Source: Pseudobdellovibrionaceae bacterium (GTDB taxonomy: Bacteria; Bdellovibrionota; Bdellovibrionia; Bdellovibrionales; JAMPXM01). Taken from it: DNA of 20,123 nt. Position numbers and translations under genes: made by a program. This document shows, piece by piece, positions 1 through 8,041 of the stretch (position 1 is its first letter; the number at the start of each line of letters is the position of its first letter). Under the pieces are notes generated by a model. That model was not told the origin of the DNA. It made no database searches and was given only the letters and a program-made list of their open reading frames with translations. The DNA lies in NCBI GenBank assembly GCA_913774795.1, contig CAJYIL010000160.1, positions 1 to 20,123 of the forward strand, given 5' to 3'.

Positions 1-1991
1 GTGCGGTCGAGTTCAAGACCACCGATGAAGCATCGATCGTCGTTGAAGCGATCGAAGGTACGATCGGCAAGAAGATCGCCGATGCGGGTGACGTGAACGG
101 CACACTTGTCGCGATCGGCACAGCAAACGAAGAACTTTCTGACGCGGTCAAGGCTTCGCTCAAGGGTAACGTGGCGCTGATTGATCGCGGTGCGGTCACG
201 TTCGAAGTCAAAGTGAAACGCGCCTTTGAGGCCGGCGCCATTGGCGCGGTTGTCGCAAACAATGTCGATGGCGATCCGATCGCGATGGGCGGCGAAAAAA
301 CATACGACATTCCGGCGATCATGATTCGTAAAGACGTCGGCGATAAATTGAAGACCCAGATGGCGAAAGGTCCTGTCTCGATCGTTTTCAACACTCCTAT
401 TAAAATCGAAAAACCAGAATTGATCGACACGATCACCGGCTTCTCATCGAAAGGCCCTCGCTCGCTCGATGCGCTTTTGAAACCTGAGATCGCGGCTCCA
501 GGCGCGCAGATCATTTCGGCAAAGATGGGCGGAGGAACGGCCGGCGTTCAAATGTCAGGAACATCGATGGCCGCGCCCCACATGGCGGGCGTCATGGCAC
601 TCATGAAACAAGCTCACCCAGGCCTCTCGTCGGCAGAGCTCAAGTCAGTTGTCATGTCGACGGCAAAGACACTGGTCGATGCAGAGAAAAAGGTTTATCC
701 GCTGAGCCGCCAAGGCGCAGGCCGAGTCCAAGTCATGAAGGCGCTTGATGCGTCGGTTGTTACTCTCCCCGCTTCATTGTCTCTAGGCGAAATCACCATC
801 GACTCACGTAAACAAATGCGTCGTGAGTTGACAGTTCGTAACTTGGCGCAAGCACCGCAGACATTCGACGTGACCTACGAGATGTCGGCAGGTCTCTCGG
901 CTTCGGGACCGACGACACTGACTCTCGCGGCAGGCGAATCGAAAGTTCTCGGATTTTCGTTTACCGTCGACACGGCCTCTTTAAAACAAACGTCGACTGA
1001 ACTCGACGGCATGATTCGCCTGAACACCGCGGGCGCAGAAGCCGCACGCATTCCGGTGATCGGTATTGCGAACAAGACCTCGGACATTGGCGTGGGTTCA
1101 CTTCTCGTTCGTTCAACGGGTGCGGTCGATGCGCAAGGTGCAGCGGTCGATCTCACGTTGAAGAATGCGAGCTCGCAAGCCGGCGATGTTTACTTGTTCA
1201 ATTTGCTCGGCGAAGGCGCTCGAAAAGAAGATCCGTTCCACGATCAGTTCATGGAGCGCGGTTGTAACTTGCAACAGGCCGGATACCGCGTGATCACCCG
1301 CGACGGTGTTCAGGTGATGCAGTTTGCGGTGAAGTTGTTTGAACCTCTTTCGACTTGGGATAACTGCGAAGTGTCGATTTTGATCGACTCCGATCGTGAC
1401 GGTGTCCCGGATCAAGAGTTGGTCGGCGCAAAACAAGATCACTTAAAAGGCCTCACCCAGCCTGAATTTGGCTCGATCTTGCTCGATGCCGCAAAAGCAC
1501 GTGATCTCCGCAAGCAGTTCGAGATCGACACGAAGGCGAAAAAAGAAGGTGTCACTGAGTCTTATGTTTCGGCGGTGGTCGACATCAACGCGATGTTTGC
1601 TCCACAAGTTTCAACGATTGCGATTGTCGAAGCACCCGTCTCGGCCCTCCGTGTTCGTGGAACAGGCGAGCTCGCAGTTCAGGTCGTAACGACTTATCAA
1701 GAGCTCAACGCGGTCATGCCTGATGACTACCTCGAGAAAGATCGTACCAAGTGGACTGGCGTGAACGTCGCAAGCGAAGGAGCGGCTTACTTCGGTATGC
1801 CGGAGAAAGTCACTCTCGCCGGCGGCGCATCGACGACGGTCTCGATGTCAAAAGGGGCTGGCGCCGAGAATCTCTTGGTTCTCGCTCCGACCAACGCTCC
1901 TTTGTTCGGTGGTCTCGCGCGTGATCGTCAGTCGATCGTCGCTAGTCCGACGTTCCAGGTTGATCTCGCGAATCTCGCGGTGGGTCAGTGA
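1..1991 (+). CDS. Subtilisin-like serine protease (S8) with PA domain, C-terminal part (5' partial)
   Basis: The reading frame is open from nt 3 at the left edge, so the GTG at 93 is probably internal and the true start lies upstream. About nt 90-390 encode a protease-associated (PA) domain (GNVALIDRG, then AGAIGAVVANN), which in S8A proteases is inserted in the catalytic domain. The catalytic domain resumes with FSSKGPR and APG, and the serine block GTSMAAPHMAG places the nucleophile Ser codon at 564-566. The Asp and His of the triad must lie outside the window. About nt 760-1080 look like an Fn3-like beta-sandwich of the C5a-peptidase type. Near nt 1385-1415, DSDRDGVPDQE resembles a calcium-binding thrombospondin type-3 loop. 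By family it is an exported peptidase acting on extracellular or prey protein. It converges with the operon to its right. The S8/PA call is firm; the downstream domains are less so. Confidence 0.9.
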   Translation, partial: AVEFKTTDEASIVVEAIEGTIGKKIADAGDVNGTLVAIGTANEELSDAVKASLKGNVALIDRGAVTFEVKVKRAFEAGAIGAVVANNVDGDPIAMGGEKTYDIPAIMIRKDVGDKLKTQMAKGPVSIVFNTPIKIEKPELIDTITGFSSKGPRSLDALLKPEIAAPGAQIISAKMGGGTAGVQMSGTSMAAPHMAGVMALMKQAHPGLSSAELKSVVMSTAKTLVDAEKKVYPLSRQGAGRVQVMKALDASVVTLPASLSLGEITIDSRKQMRRELTVRNLAQAPQTFDVTYEMSAGLSASGPTTLTLAAGESKVLGFSFTVDTASLKQTSTELDGMIRLNTAGAEAARIPVIGIANKTSDIGVGSLLVRSTGAVDAQGAAVDLTLKNASSQAGDVYLFNLLGEGARKEDPFHDQFMERGCNLQQAGYRVITRDGVQVMQFAVKLFEPLSTWDNCEVSILIDSDRDGVPDQELVGAKQDHLKGLTQPEFGSILLDAAKARDLRKQFEIDTKAKKEGVTESYVSAVVDINAMFAPQVSTIAIVEAPVSALRVRGTGELAVQVVTTYQELNAVMPDDYLEKDRTKWTGVNVASEGAAYFGMPEKVTLAGGASTTVSMSKGAGAENLLVLAPTNAPLFGGLARDRQSIVASPTFQVDLANLAVGQ

Positions 1992-1997
1992 TCAGTA

Positions 1998-2019
1998 ACG
2001 CGCGCTTTTCAGCGCGCGT
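1998..2019. terminator. Perfect 8-bp hairpin between convergent genes
   Basis: ACGCGCGC, loop TTTTCA, GCGCGCGT is a perfect 8-bp GC-rich stem starting 7 nt after the protease stop codon. It sits exactly where the rightward protease gene and the leftward operon converge. The stop codon (TGA on the minus strand, 2009-2011) of the last leftward gene lies in the loop. Neither side has a good T-run, so it is either a weak bidirectional terminator or a 3'-end stabilising hairpin. Confidence 0.5.
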
Positions 2020-2230
2020 CGGATTCTTCGCTGTCACGGCTTGATGGCGATTGCGCAAGCTCGACTAAGCAGTCGCGACAGAGACATGACGTAAACTCCG
2101 GTGGCACACTCGTGACAACCGGGAGATCCATGCACCAGCATCTCTCTTGAGAGGCTTGGCACTCAAACGCCAAGCCGCATCTTTCGCACGTTAGTTTAAT
2201 GGGTTCATGCCCTCTTCTGGCATCGTCCAC
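2009..2230 (-). CDS. Small cysteine-rich CWC-type protein
   Basis: A 73-codon frame (GTG start at 2230) encodes CERCG (C15, C18), C24, CWC (C31-W-C33) and CLCRDC (C49, C51, C54). This spacing matches the bacterial 'cysteine-rich CWC' family (Pfam Cys_rich_CWC), small cytoplasmic proteins of unknown function that probably bind a metal such as zinc. The Cys block begins just beyond the stop codon of the upstream lipoprotein gene, and the two genes overlap by up to 40 nt in different frames. No ATG is available. GTG 2230 has no clear ribosome site, whereas an ATT at 2200 sits 9-10 nt after AGAAGAGGG and would give 63 residues, so the start is uncertain. The frame stays open upstream to 2626, but that part is antisense-like filler over the lipoprotein gene. 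Family fairly sure; function unknown. Confidence 0.72.
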   Translation of the reverse strand: MDDARRGHEPIKLTCERCGLAFECQASQERCWCMDLPVVTSVPPEFTSCLCRDCLVELAQSPSSRDSEESDAR

Positions 2231-4014
2231 AAACGAATCAAATCGCGCTCTTCTTGCGGCATCAAGCCGCCGCTCACGTTCGGCATCGGGCTCAACACGT
2301 TGTTGATACGCGAGACCAGCTGACCGTTTTTCACGACCATCAGCGCTCCGTTGTACTGGAACAACTGAAGTTTGCTGAAGCCCGGGTTCGAAGATGACCC
2401 GTGACATGTCAAACAGCGGTTCGTGAAGATCGAACGAGGGTTCGACGTCGCGTTCGTCAATTCCGAGAACGTAATCGCGCCGTAAGGATTCGACGCGGTC
2501 ACCGTATTCGAAGGAGCCGAGATGTTGCCCGCTTGGTCGCGCACGTAAACACGAACCATCCGTTGACCGCCGCCTTTGAATCCGACCGTCGTCGGCTTCG
2601 CGTTCAAGTCTGTCCAGCGCCAGCAAGCATTATCAAGCGCCGGAGTTCCCGGTGCGCCCAGGGCCGCACTCTGCTCGATCACGCACCAGCCCGATACGCC
2701 CGACTCGTTCGGATGCGAAACCGACATCGAAGCCACTTGCGTCGAGCCGACGTTGATCGCGCCGATTGTCGCGGCGGCCGGTGCTGATGAGTCACGAGTG
2801 ATCGTGAACGACGCCGGAGACAAATTCAGGAGAAGTGAATCGTTGGCGACCCACAAGTAAACGGTCTTCGCGCCGTCGCCCGCCGACAAATTGAATTTCG
2901 TCGGACGCGTGAGATTCCATCCGTTGACCGTACCCGGCGTCGTGTTGTTACAAGCGGCTTGAGTCGAAGCCGGAGGCGTCGATGACTCCTGAAGGCACCA
3001 ACGCAAAATTCCTGAGTCGCGCAAGATGAACGTATTCAACTCACTCTGACGAGCGTAATCAGTCAAACCCGTCGTCGCGTCCTGAAGCGACAAGATCGGT
3101 GTGAGCGGAGGAGTCGCATCGCCGGTGTCTTGCGCGGTGACGATGCGACGGAAGTAAAGCTGGAACGTGTCGCTTGAGCCGATCGGCTGAATCAACGTGT
3201 TCGCATTTGCGACCATGAGCGGAATCGCTTGATCACCCGCGACCACTCGGCTCAGCGACGTGAACGTCGTCTGCGATGAGATCGGACGATTGTTAATCTG
3301 GAAGAATAGACCTTCGACGACAACCTGAGAGCCCGTCGCCTTCACGAGCAAGGTTGGATTCGAGAAGATATAACCTTGAGCGGTTTTCACACCGTTCACG
3401 GTTTGGTAAAGAACCTTTACGTCGATCGTCGCACGCGCCGGGACTGAGCGCGTGCTTGTGCCCGAGAGATCTGAGCCGAGATCGAGATCCCACGACAAAG
3501 TCTGCGTCGAATTCGTTGACGAGTAGATCGACGGAGCCGGCTTCGCGGCCGTCAAAAGTGATTCATCGACGCCGCCGTTTTGCGATTTGCTCACGCACGA
3601 AAGATGCGAAACCTCAGCCGCGTTCCAGACCGGCGCCATGGCATCCATCGCCGGCTGGTGCTGAATGCCGGTGTACGGCGGCTTGTGCTGAGGGTTCGTC
3701 GCCATGTACTGAATCTTCGAGAAGCCCGCACCCTGAAATGCCGCAAGAGATTGCTCGACGTTTGCCGATGCAAATACGCCGAGGCCTGTTCCGCCCTCGA
3801 CGTGGCAGCCGATACACGTGTTCGACTGACGGAAGAACGGATAAACCGTACTCTGGTAAGTCTTCATAAGTTCAGCGTCGCAGTTCACGTTCGCTCCGAG
3901 CGACGACTCTGAAAGTTCACTGGATGGAACCATGACCGAGCAGTTCGTATAGAACAGCGAGAGCATGACGAAAGTGAGAACAAGGCCCGTGGTGTTATTT
4001 AGCTTGATGCGCAT
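2191..4014 (-). CDS. Lipoprotein with N- and C-terminal CxxCH haem motifs and Ig-like repeats (paralogue 2)
   Basis: 607 residues. The signal peptide ends in FYTNC (Cys25), a lipobox with Asn at -1. Haem-attachment motifs are CIGCH (C67, C70, H71) and CLTCH (C534, C537, H538). The latter is followed by LSPMPNVSGGLMP and RDLIRLW, like the Met-ligand loop and last helix of a class I cytochrome c. Between them are a beta-rich domain (about 160-300) and two Ig-like repeats (about 300-510), recognisable by RWC or GWC, YLWVAND and VRVYVRDQAGN. It is homologous along its length to the gene immediately upstream. ATG 4014 lies 1 nt after that gene's TAA, with GGAG 7 nt upstream inside the previous coding end, so translation is coupled. 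Predicted role: lipid-anchored periplasmic or surface electron-transfer protein; the partner is not known. Haem binding rests on motifs only. Confidence 0.85.
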   Translation of the reverse strand: MRIKLNNTTGLVLTFVMLSLFYTNCSVMVPSSELSESSLGANVNCDAELMKTYQSTVYPFFRQSNTCIGCHVEGGTGLGVFASANVEQSLAAFQGAGFSKIQYMATNPQHKPPYTGIQHQPAMDAMAPVWNAAEVSHLSCVSKSQNGGVDESLLTAAKPAPSIYSSTNSTQTLSWDLDLGSDLSGTSTRSVPARATIDVKVLYQTVNGVKTAQGYIFSNPTLLVKATGSQVVVEGLFFQINNRPISSQTTFTSLSRVVAGDQAIPLMVANANTLIQPIGSSDTFQLYFRRIVTAQDTGDATPPLTPILSLQDATTGLTDYARQSELNTFILRDSGILRWCLQESSTPPASTQAACNNTTPGTVNGWNLTRPTKFNLSAGDGAKTVYLWVANDSLLLNLSPASFTITRDSSAPAAATIGAINVGSTQVASMSVSHPNESGVSGWCVIEQSAALGAPGTPALDNACWRWTDLNAKPTTVGFKGGGQRMVRVYVRDQAGNISAPSNTVTASNPYGAITFSELTNATSNPRSIFTNRCLTCHGSSSNPGFSKLQLFQYNGALMVVKNGQLVSRINNVLSPMPNVSGGLMPQEERDLIRLWTMPEEGMNPLN

Positions 4015-4015
4015 T

Positions 4016-5836
4016 TTAGTTCTCCACCGGCGTCGACGTTTGCGTGAACCAGAGGGTCAACAACGCCTTTTCGCGGTCGCTCAATGTAAGACCTGAGTGA
4101 GTAGCTGTTGCCGGAGTCGCGACCGTGCCGGCGTTTTGACGAACTTGGTTTTTCTTCGCGACAGTATCCAAATACGATTCATCGATGCGCGCTTGAGTGT
4201 CGGCCATCGTCGAAAGCTTCCACGCGGATTCCGCGGCTTGACCGACACCGTGACAAGACACGCAGCGATTCGTAAAGACCGCTCGATTTCCGCTCGCAGC
4301 TGTGAGCTGCACGTAAGTGATGCGACCAAGCGTGTTGTTGACCGTCACGGCCGCCGAGTCACTCGTGTTGCCGGCGCGGTCACGAACCGTCACGCGAACG
4401 TACCGTGTTCCTCCGCCCGTCAATCCGAGCATCGTCGGCTTCGTCGTCTGGAACGAGTTGCAGTTGTAGTTCGTCACGATACCATCAGAGACCGCTGATT
4501 CTTTCCAGCACCAACCGGTGATCGGTTCGTTCACGTCGGGAATAATGAAGTCAGCGATCTGCGTATCGGTCATATTGACCGCGATCGTCGGCGCTTGAGG
4601 TGCGGTTGTGTCGATCATGAAGTTGGCTGAGATCACGCCCGGGTTAATTTTCAAATCGGAGTTTGCGACCCACAAGAACAGCGGAGTCGAAACGCCTTGC
4701 GCCGGGAGCGGTCCCATATCGGCCAAGTTGTAAGTCGAAGGACGAGCCGTGAGCCAGCCGTTACCGAGCTGCGAGTTCTCGTAACCAGGGCAAGCTTCCG
4801 CGGTCGAGTTCGGACGACGATTCACCGTCGTCAAACACCAGCGACGAGCCGTCGTGTCGGCGCCAACCGAGATGTTGAGAGTGGCCGCACGCGAATACAT
4901 ATTCGCAATCGTCAACGATGGATTCGGCGGGATGACGAGCGCGTCCGTACGCGCACGAATCTTCATGAAGCCAAACGAAACACTGACGCGATCTGAGCTC
5001 ATGACGGTCGGAAGAGTCGCGTTGACGCTGCCGTTATAGAAGATGACCGGATCAATCCGGCGAGCGACGTCGTGCGCCGACAAGAAATTCTCCATGCCCG
5101 CGACTTTCGCGCCGTTGACGCGAACGACGATGCCTTCAATTTCGACTTCAGATTCACCCGTGAGCATCTGCACGCGCGGGTTCGTGAACGTGTAACCGAT
5201 CGGCTGAGAAACACCGTTCACCATGCCGTAGCGAACTTTGATGTCCATTTTGAACGAACCCGGGAAGCGGTTCGAAACCGGTGTTCCTTGCGAAGTCGTA
5301 TCCCACGTCGCCGTCACCGTTTGGTTGTCTTGGAAATAAAGGTTCGGGAAGTTTTGTTCGCTCAAGTCAAACGACTCTGACGAACCTCCGCCCCCATTCC
5401 CGCTTGCGAGACACGTGTTGTAGTCATTGAAAGCCGGTTGATAAACGGCATGCGCGGCATCGACCGCGCCCTGGAGTTGCGGGCCGGTGCGGCCGGCGGC
5501 GTGAGAGGGGCTGACCGCGTTCGCAGCCACGAGACCTTCAGAGGCTTGCATGAATGCGTTGAAGGCAAGAGATTGATCGGAGCTCGCGATTTTTAAAGGC
5601 GCGACACCCGCGTCGTTGTGACAGCTCGCGCAGTTTTGCGTGATCAGAGGGAGATACGTGGTTTTGTAAACGGCTTCAAGATCCTGTTCGCACTGCGAAC
5701 GGCTCGACGCGAAGTTCGTCAAGTCGCTATCGGATCTGAACGGAAGACCACAGTTCGTGTAGCCAACGGTGAGAAACACCGTCAACACAGCGAAATAGAA
5801 CTTCTGAATTTTCGGCATACGTCCCGCTTTAATCAC
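4016..5836 (-). CDS. Lipoprotein with N- and C-terminal CxxCH haem motifs and Ig-like repeats (paralogue 1)
   Basis: 606 residues from the GTG at 5836, which has GAGG 5 nt upstream; ATG 5818 (M7) is an alternative with a weaker site. The signal peptide ends in VGYTNC (Cys29), again with Asn at -1. Haem motifs are CASCH (C69, C72, H73) and CVSCH (C525, C528, H529). The middle region parallels its neighbour: a Gly/Ser linker (SGNGGGGSS), a beta-rich domain (about 155-300), then two Ig-like repeats with RWC or GWC, LFLWVANSD and VRVTVRDRAGN. Unlike its paralogue, the C-terminal haem domain lacks the MP-containing loop; the matching stretch reads ATHSGLTLSDRE (His580), so the sixth haem ligand may differ. 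It starts about 32 nt after the Tat-exported protein gene and nearly abuts the next gene. Predicted lipid-anchored c-type cytochrome-like protein. Confidence 0.85.
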   Translation of the reverse strand: MIKAGRMPKIQKFYFAVLTVFLTVGYTNCGLPFRSDSDLTNFASSRSQCEQDLEAVYKTTYLPLITQNCASCHNDAGVAPLKIASSDQSLAFNAFMQASEGLVAANAVSPSHAAGRTGPQLQGAVDAAHAVYQPAFNDYNTCLASGNGGGGSSESFDLSEQNFPNLYFQDNQTVTATWDTTSQGTPVSNRFPGSFKMDIKVRYGMVNGVSQPIGYTFTNPRVQMLTGESEVEIEGIVVRVNGAKVAGMENFLSAHDVARRIDPVIFYNGSVNATLPTVMSSDRVSVSFGFMKIRARTDALVIPPNPSLTIANMYSRAATLNISVGADTTARRWCLTTVNRRPNSTAEACPGYENSQLGNGWLTARPSTYNLADMGPLPAQGVSTPLFLWVANSDLKINPGVISANFMIDTTAPQAPTIAVNMTDTQIADFIIPDVNEPITGWCWKESAVSDGIVTNYNCNSFQTTKPTMLGLTGGGTRYVRVTVRDRAGNTSDSAAVTVNNTLGRITYVQLTAASGNRAVFTNRCVSCHGVGQAAESAWKLSTMADTQARIDESYLDTVAKKNQVRQNAGTVATPATATHSGLTLSDREKALLTLWFTQTSTPVEN

Positions 5837-5868
5837 ATTTGCCTCGAAAACCTAAATTTTGAAAACGC

Positions 5869-7344
5869 TTAGCCCTTTTGGAACTTGATCACCTGCGAGC
5901 GAAGTCCCGCATCACTCGCGACCCGGTTGGCCTCGAGAAAATCTTGGCGTCCATTCAAGGCTGCATAGTTTGAGAACACGGCTTGCGCCGCCAAGCTTGC
6001 GTCGTTGCCTGTCGGGAAAGCGCCGTCGGCTGCTTGGCCTTCGTTGAAGCCACCGACTTGCGATCCGCTCGTCGCCGGACGACCCGCTGGCGAGTACGAG
6101 AACATGTACTGCATGCCGGCGATCCCGCGGTCTGACATCCACGCCCCGTCAGTGAGGGCGGTGTCGGCCGAAACCGTCGCACCGTCTGCGCAGACGTAAA
6201 CGAAAACGGGTTTGCCGAGGAGCTCGGCTGTTTTCAAGATACGGCCGACGACTTCACCCGCCGCGAAGTCACGGTTGTTGCCTGTCGTGCGAGTTCCGTC
6301 GTGGTAGTCGTAGCCACCCATGTTCAAGTTCACCGTCGCGGCGTTACCCGAAATACCGTTATAGACCATCGCGCCGAAAATCGCGTTTTGCGATGTGCGG
6401 TCACCGACGTTCACACCCCAAATCGATGCGAGCTGTGCACCGATCGAAACTGTGTATGGATTGACGTCACCGCCGCCCGACGCGACGAGATCGATGTTCC
6501 GTAAGCCCGCGCACTCCGCGAGTTGCGCCGAAACCGTCGCCCCGTTCATTTCGCGCATGCGCTGGATCTGCGAGCTCGATGAGTTCGCGATGACTTTAGC
6601 GAGAGCCGCTTTTTGCTTGATCGAAAGACCGGAGAGCGAGCTCGAGTAACCGAGTGCGTTCGCCAAATCATTCACGCTGTTGACAACGAAAGGTGATGGC
6701 GGAGGCGTCATCGAAGCGGCCTGCGAAATTCCCGTCGACGTATCTGAACGGCCCAAGTTCGGAAGTTTTGTTCCCGCAAGACCGAGCTTCAAGACAAGAC
6801 CCGTGACGTCGAGCTGGTTTCCTGCCGTGTCATCGTTCAATGAAACTGCGCTCCAGACGAACGCGGTCTTATCGAGCGCGACGTTGTTGCGTTGCATGGA
6901 GTTGATGTTGTTGCCGCCCGGATCACGCAGACCCGTCAAGAACTTCGAGGCGTAACCTTGGGTTGTCCCGCCGATCGCCGTTCCCGCAAACTCCACGCCG
7001 CCGAACTCTTTCTCGACGTTGAATGAAACTGCCGGCCCTGAACCAAGGCCCAAGCGCGTGTACGATTTTAAGTTGTCACCTTTTAAGTTCTTCACGACGA
7101 GTTGCGAGGCGAGCGAAGGACCGCCGGCTAAGTTCACCGTGATGAACGGAATCATTCCGCCGCCTGCGTTCGCCGCGCAGTTGTCGGCAGCCGATGCTTC
7201 ACGAGGGAGAAGGAGGGTCCCGATCGCCGGAGCGACTGCGTACGCCGCAAACGGAATCAGGCCGGTCGCTAAGAAGTCGCGACGATTCGTCGGTTTGCCG
7301 TGGTTCAACTCCGCCCAAAATGGAATTTCTTTTTTCGTTTTCAT
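5869..7344 (-). CDS. Tat-exported DUF1501/DUF1552-like protein
   Basis: 491 residues from ATG 7344, preceded by AAGGA with 7-nt spacing; a TTG at 7350 is in frame but too close to that site. The N-terminus carries a twin-arginine signal, TNRRDFLATG (R21, R22), a hydrophobic stretch, and a likely cut after EASA. The mature part contains GGYDYHDG (about 345-350), which resembles the G-[WY]-D-x-H block of DUF1501 proteins, followed by an amphipathic helix and KPVFVYVCADGA. In planctomycetes and myxobacteria, Tat-exported DUF1501 or DUF1552 proteins are encoded beside DUF1592 or cytochrome-like proteins. The neighbours here fit that pattern. Biochemical function is unknown for the whole family. 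The C-terminal third is divergent, so the family call is probable rather than certain; Tat export is well supported. Confidence 0.72.
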   Translation of the reverse strand: MKTKKEIPFWAELNHGKPTNRRDFLATGLIPFAAYAVAPAIGTLLLPREASAADNCAANAGGGMIPFITVNLAGGPSLASQLVVKNLKGDNLKSYTRLGLGSGPAVSFNVEKEFGGVEFAGTAIGGTTQGYASKFLTGLRDPGGNNINSMQRNNVALDKTAFVWSAVSLNDDTAGNQLDVTGLVLKLGLAGTKLPNLGRSDTSTGISQAASMTPPPSPFVVNSVNDLANALGYSSSLSGLSIKQKAALAKVIANSSSSQIQRMREMNGATVSAQLAECAGLRNIDLVASGGGDVNPYTVSIGAQLASIWGVNVGDRTSQNAIFGAMVYNGISGNAATVNLNMGGYDYHDGTRTTGNNRDFAAGEVVGRILKTAELLGKPVFVYVCADGATVSADTALTDGAWMSDRGIAGMQYMFSYSPAGRPATSGSQVGGFNEGQAADGAFPTGNDASLAAQAVFSNYAALNGRQDFLEANRVASDAGLRSQVIKFQKG

Positions 7345-7357
7345 CTTCAATTCCTTT

Positions 7358-8029
7358 TTAGTAAGTCAGGGCGTCCATGCTCGAGAGAACGCTTGTGCAA
7401 ATCGAGACCGCGAGAAGTCGCGCTTGTTCTTTATCCGTGAGATTTGCGCCATCGGCGAACTCCGAAGCGAAGCCTTGGATGTACCCGATCTCATCTGCCG
7501 TCGGGTCTCTTCTCCAAGCGTTTCTTGCAATACGCTCGAAGCCCGGGACAAACGCCGCAGCTCCTTGATTGAGACCTGCGTTGAAATTCACTTCCTGGAA
7601 GAACAAGCGGTCAGTTGGTGAACCGGCCGCGATGTCGTTGTTGACCGATTTGTTACAGACAGTCGATGCCAGGTTCGTGACCGCAATCAATGTTGGACCC
7701 GTCGCCGCCGTCAAGTTTTGCACCGAAGGCAACGATCCTGCGCGCTGTTGGTAAGTCATATCGATCGCCGAGTCGTCTGGTGTTGCGACGTCTCCAAGAG
7801 ACTCAACACCGGCGACCGAGATCATCGACTTCAACATTTGCTCGCTCGACAAGAAACCGACTTGCATCTCCTTGTCGGCGCCGCCGAGGGATCCGAAGTC
7901 GCCACTTCCGTCGGCGGTCGCTTTGAAGCCCGAACAGTTGACGCCGATGAGGGCCGACGTGATCAGCAATGATCCCGCCATCAAGACGCCTTTCACTTTT
8001 TTCCGGAACGCGTAGTTTTTCTGGTTCAC
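7358..8029 (-). CDS. Small lipoprotein with C-terminal DUF1595-like segment
   Basis: 223 residues from GTG 8029, with GAGGGG 6 nt upstream. An ATG at 8034 is out of frame and stops after two codons. The N-terminus is basic then hydrophobic and ends in IGVNC (Cys32), a lipobox with Asn at -1. The last about 60 residues, FERIARNAWRRDPTADEIGY through SVLSSMDALTY, resemble the short helical DUF1595 domain of DUF1592-type proteins, whose pattern is roughly 'FA.RA.RRPLT..E ... vL.SP.FLY'. Here that block stands alone on a lipoprotein while the flanking domains of the usual protein are on the upstream gene. It is 12 nt downstream of that gene and 13 nt upstream of the Tat-exported protein gene. Lipoprotein status is likely; the DUF1595 relation is an inference from pattern. 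Confidence 0.7.
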   Translation of the reverse strand: MNQKNYAFRKKVKGVLMAGSLLITSALIGVNCSGFKATADGSGDFGSLGGADKEMQVGFLSSEQMLKSMISVAGVESLGDVATPDDSAIDMTYQQRAGSLPSVQNLTAATGPTLIAVTNLASTVCNKSVNNDIAAGSPTDRLFFQEVNFNAGLNQGAAAFVPGFERIARNAWRRDPTADEIGYIQGFASEFADGANLTDKEQARLLAVSICTSVLSSMDALTY

Positions 8030-8041
8030 GTCATGCCCCTC

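Noticed and set aside
30..120. Clustered CGATCG words near the left edge
   Set aside because: They follow from frequent GAT, ATC and GCG codons in the protease frame; no array or regular spacing is present.
2231..2626. Upstream extension of the CWC frame on the minus strand, open for another 130 codons
   Set aside because: It overlaps the well-supported lipoprotein gene in another frame and translates to Arg/Asp-rich filler with no motif; only the Cys-rich end is kept.
3354..3912. Long Arg-rich open frames antisense to the haem lipoprotein genes
   Set aside because: They mirror the codon pattern of the opposite strand, overlap each other, and carry no motif or ribosome site.
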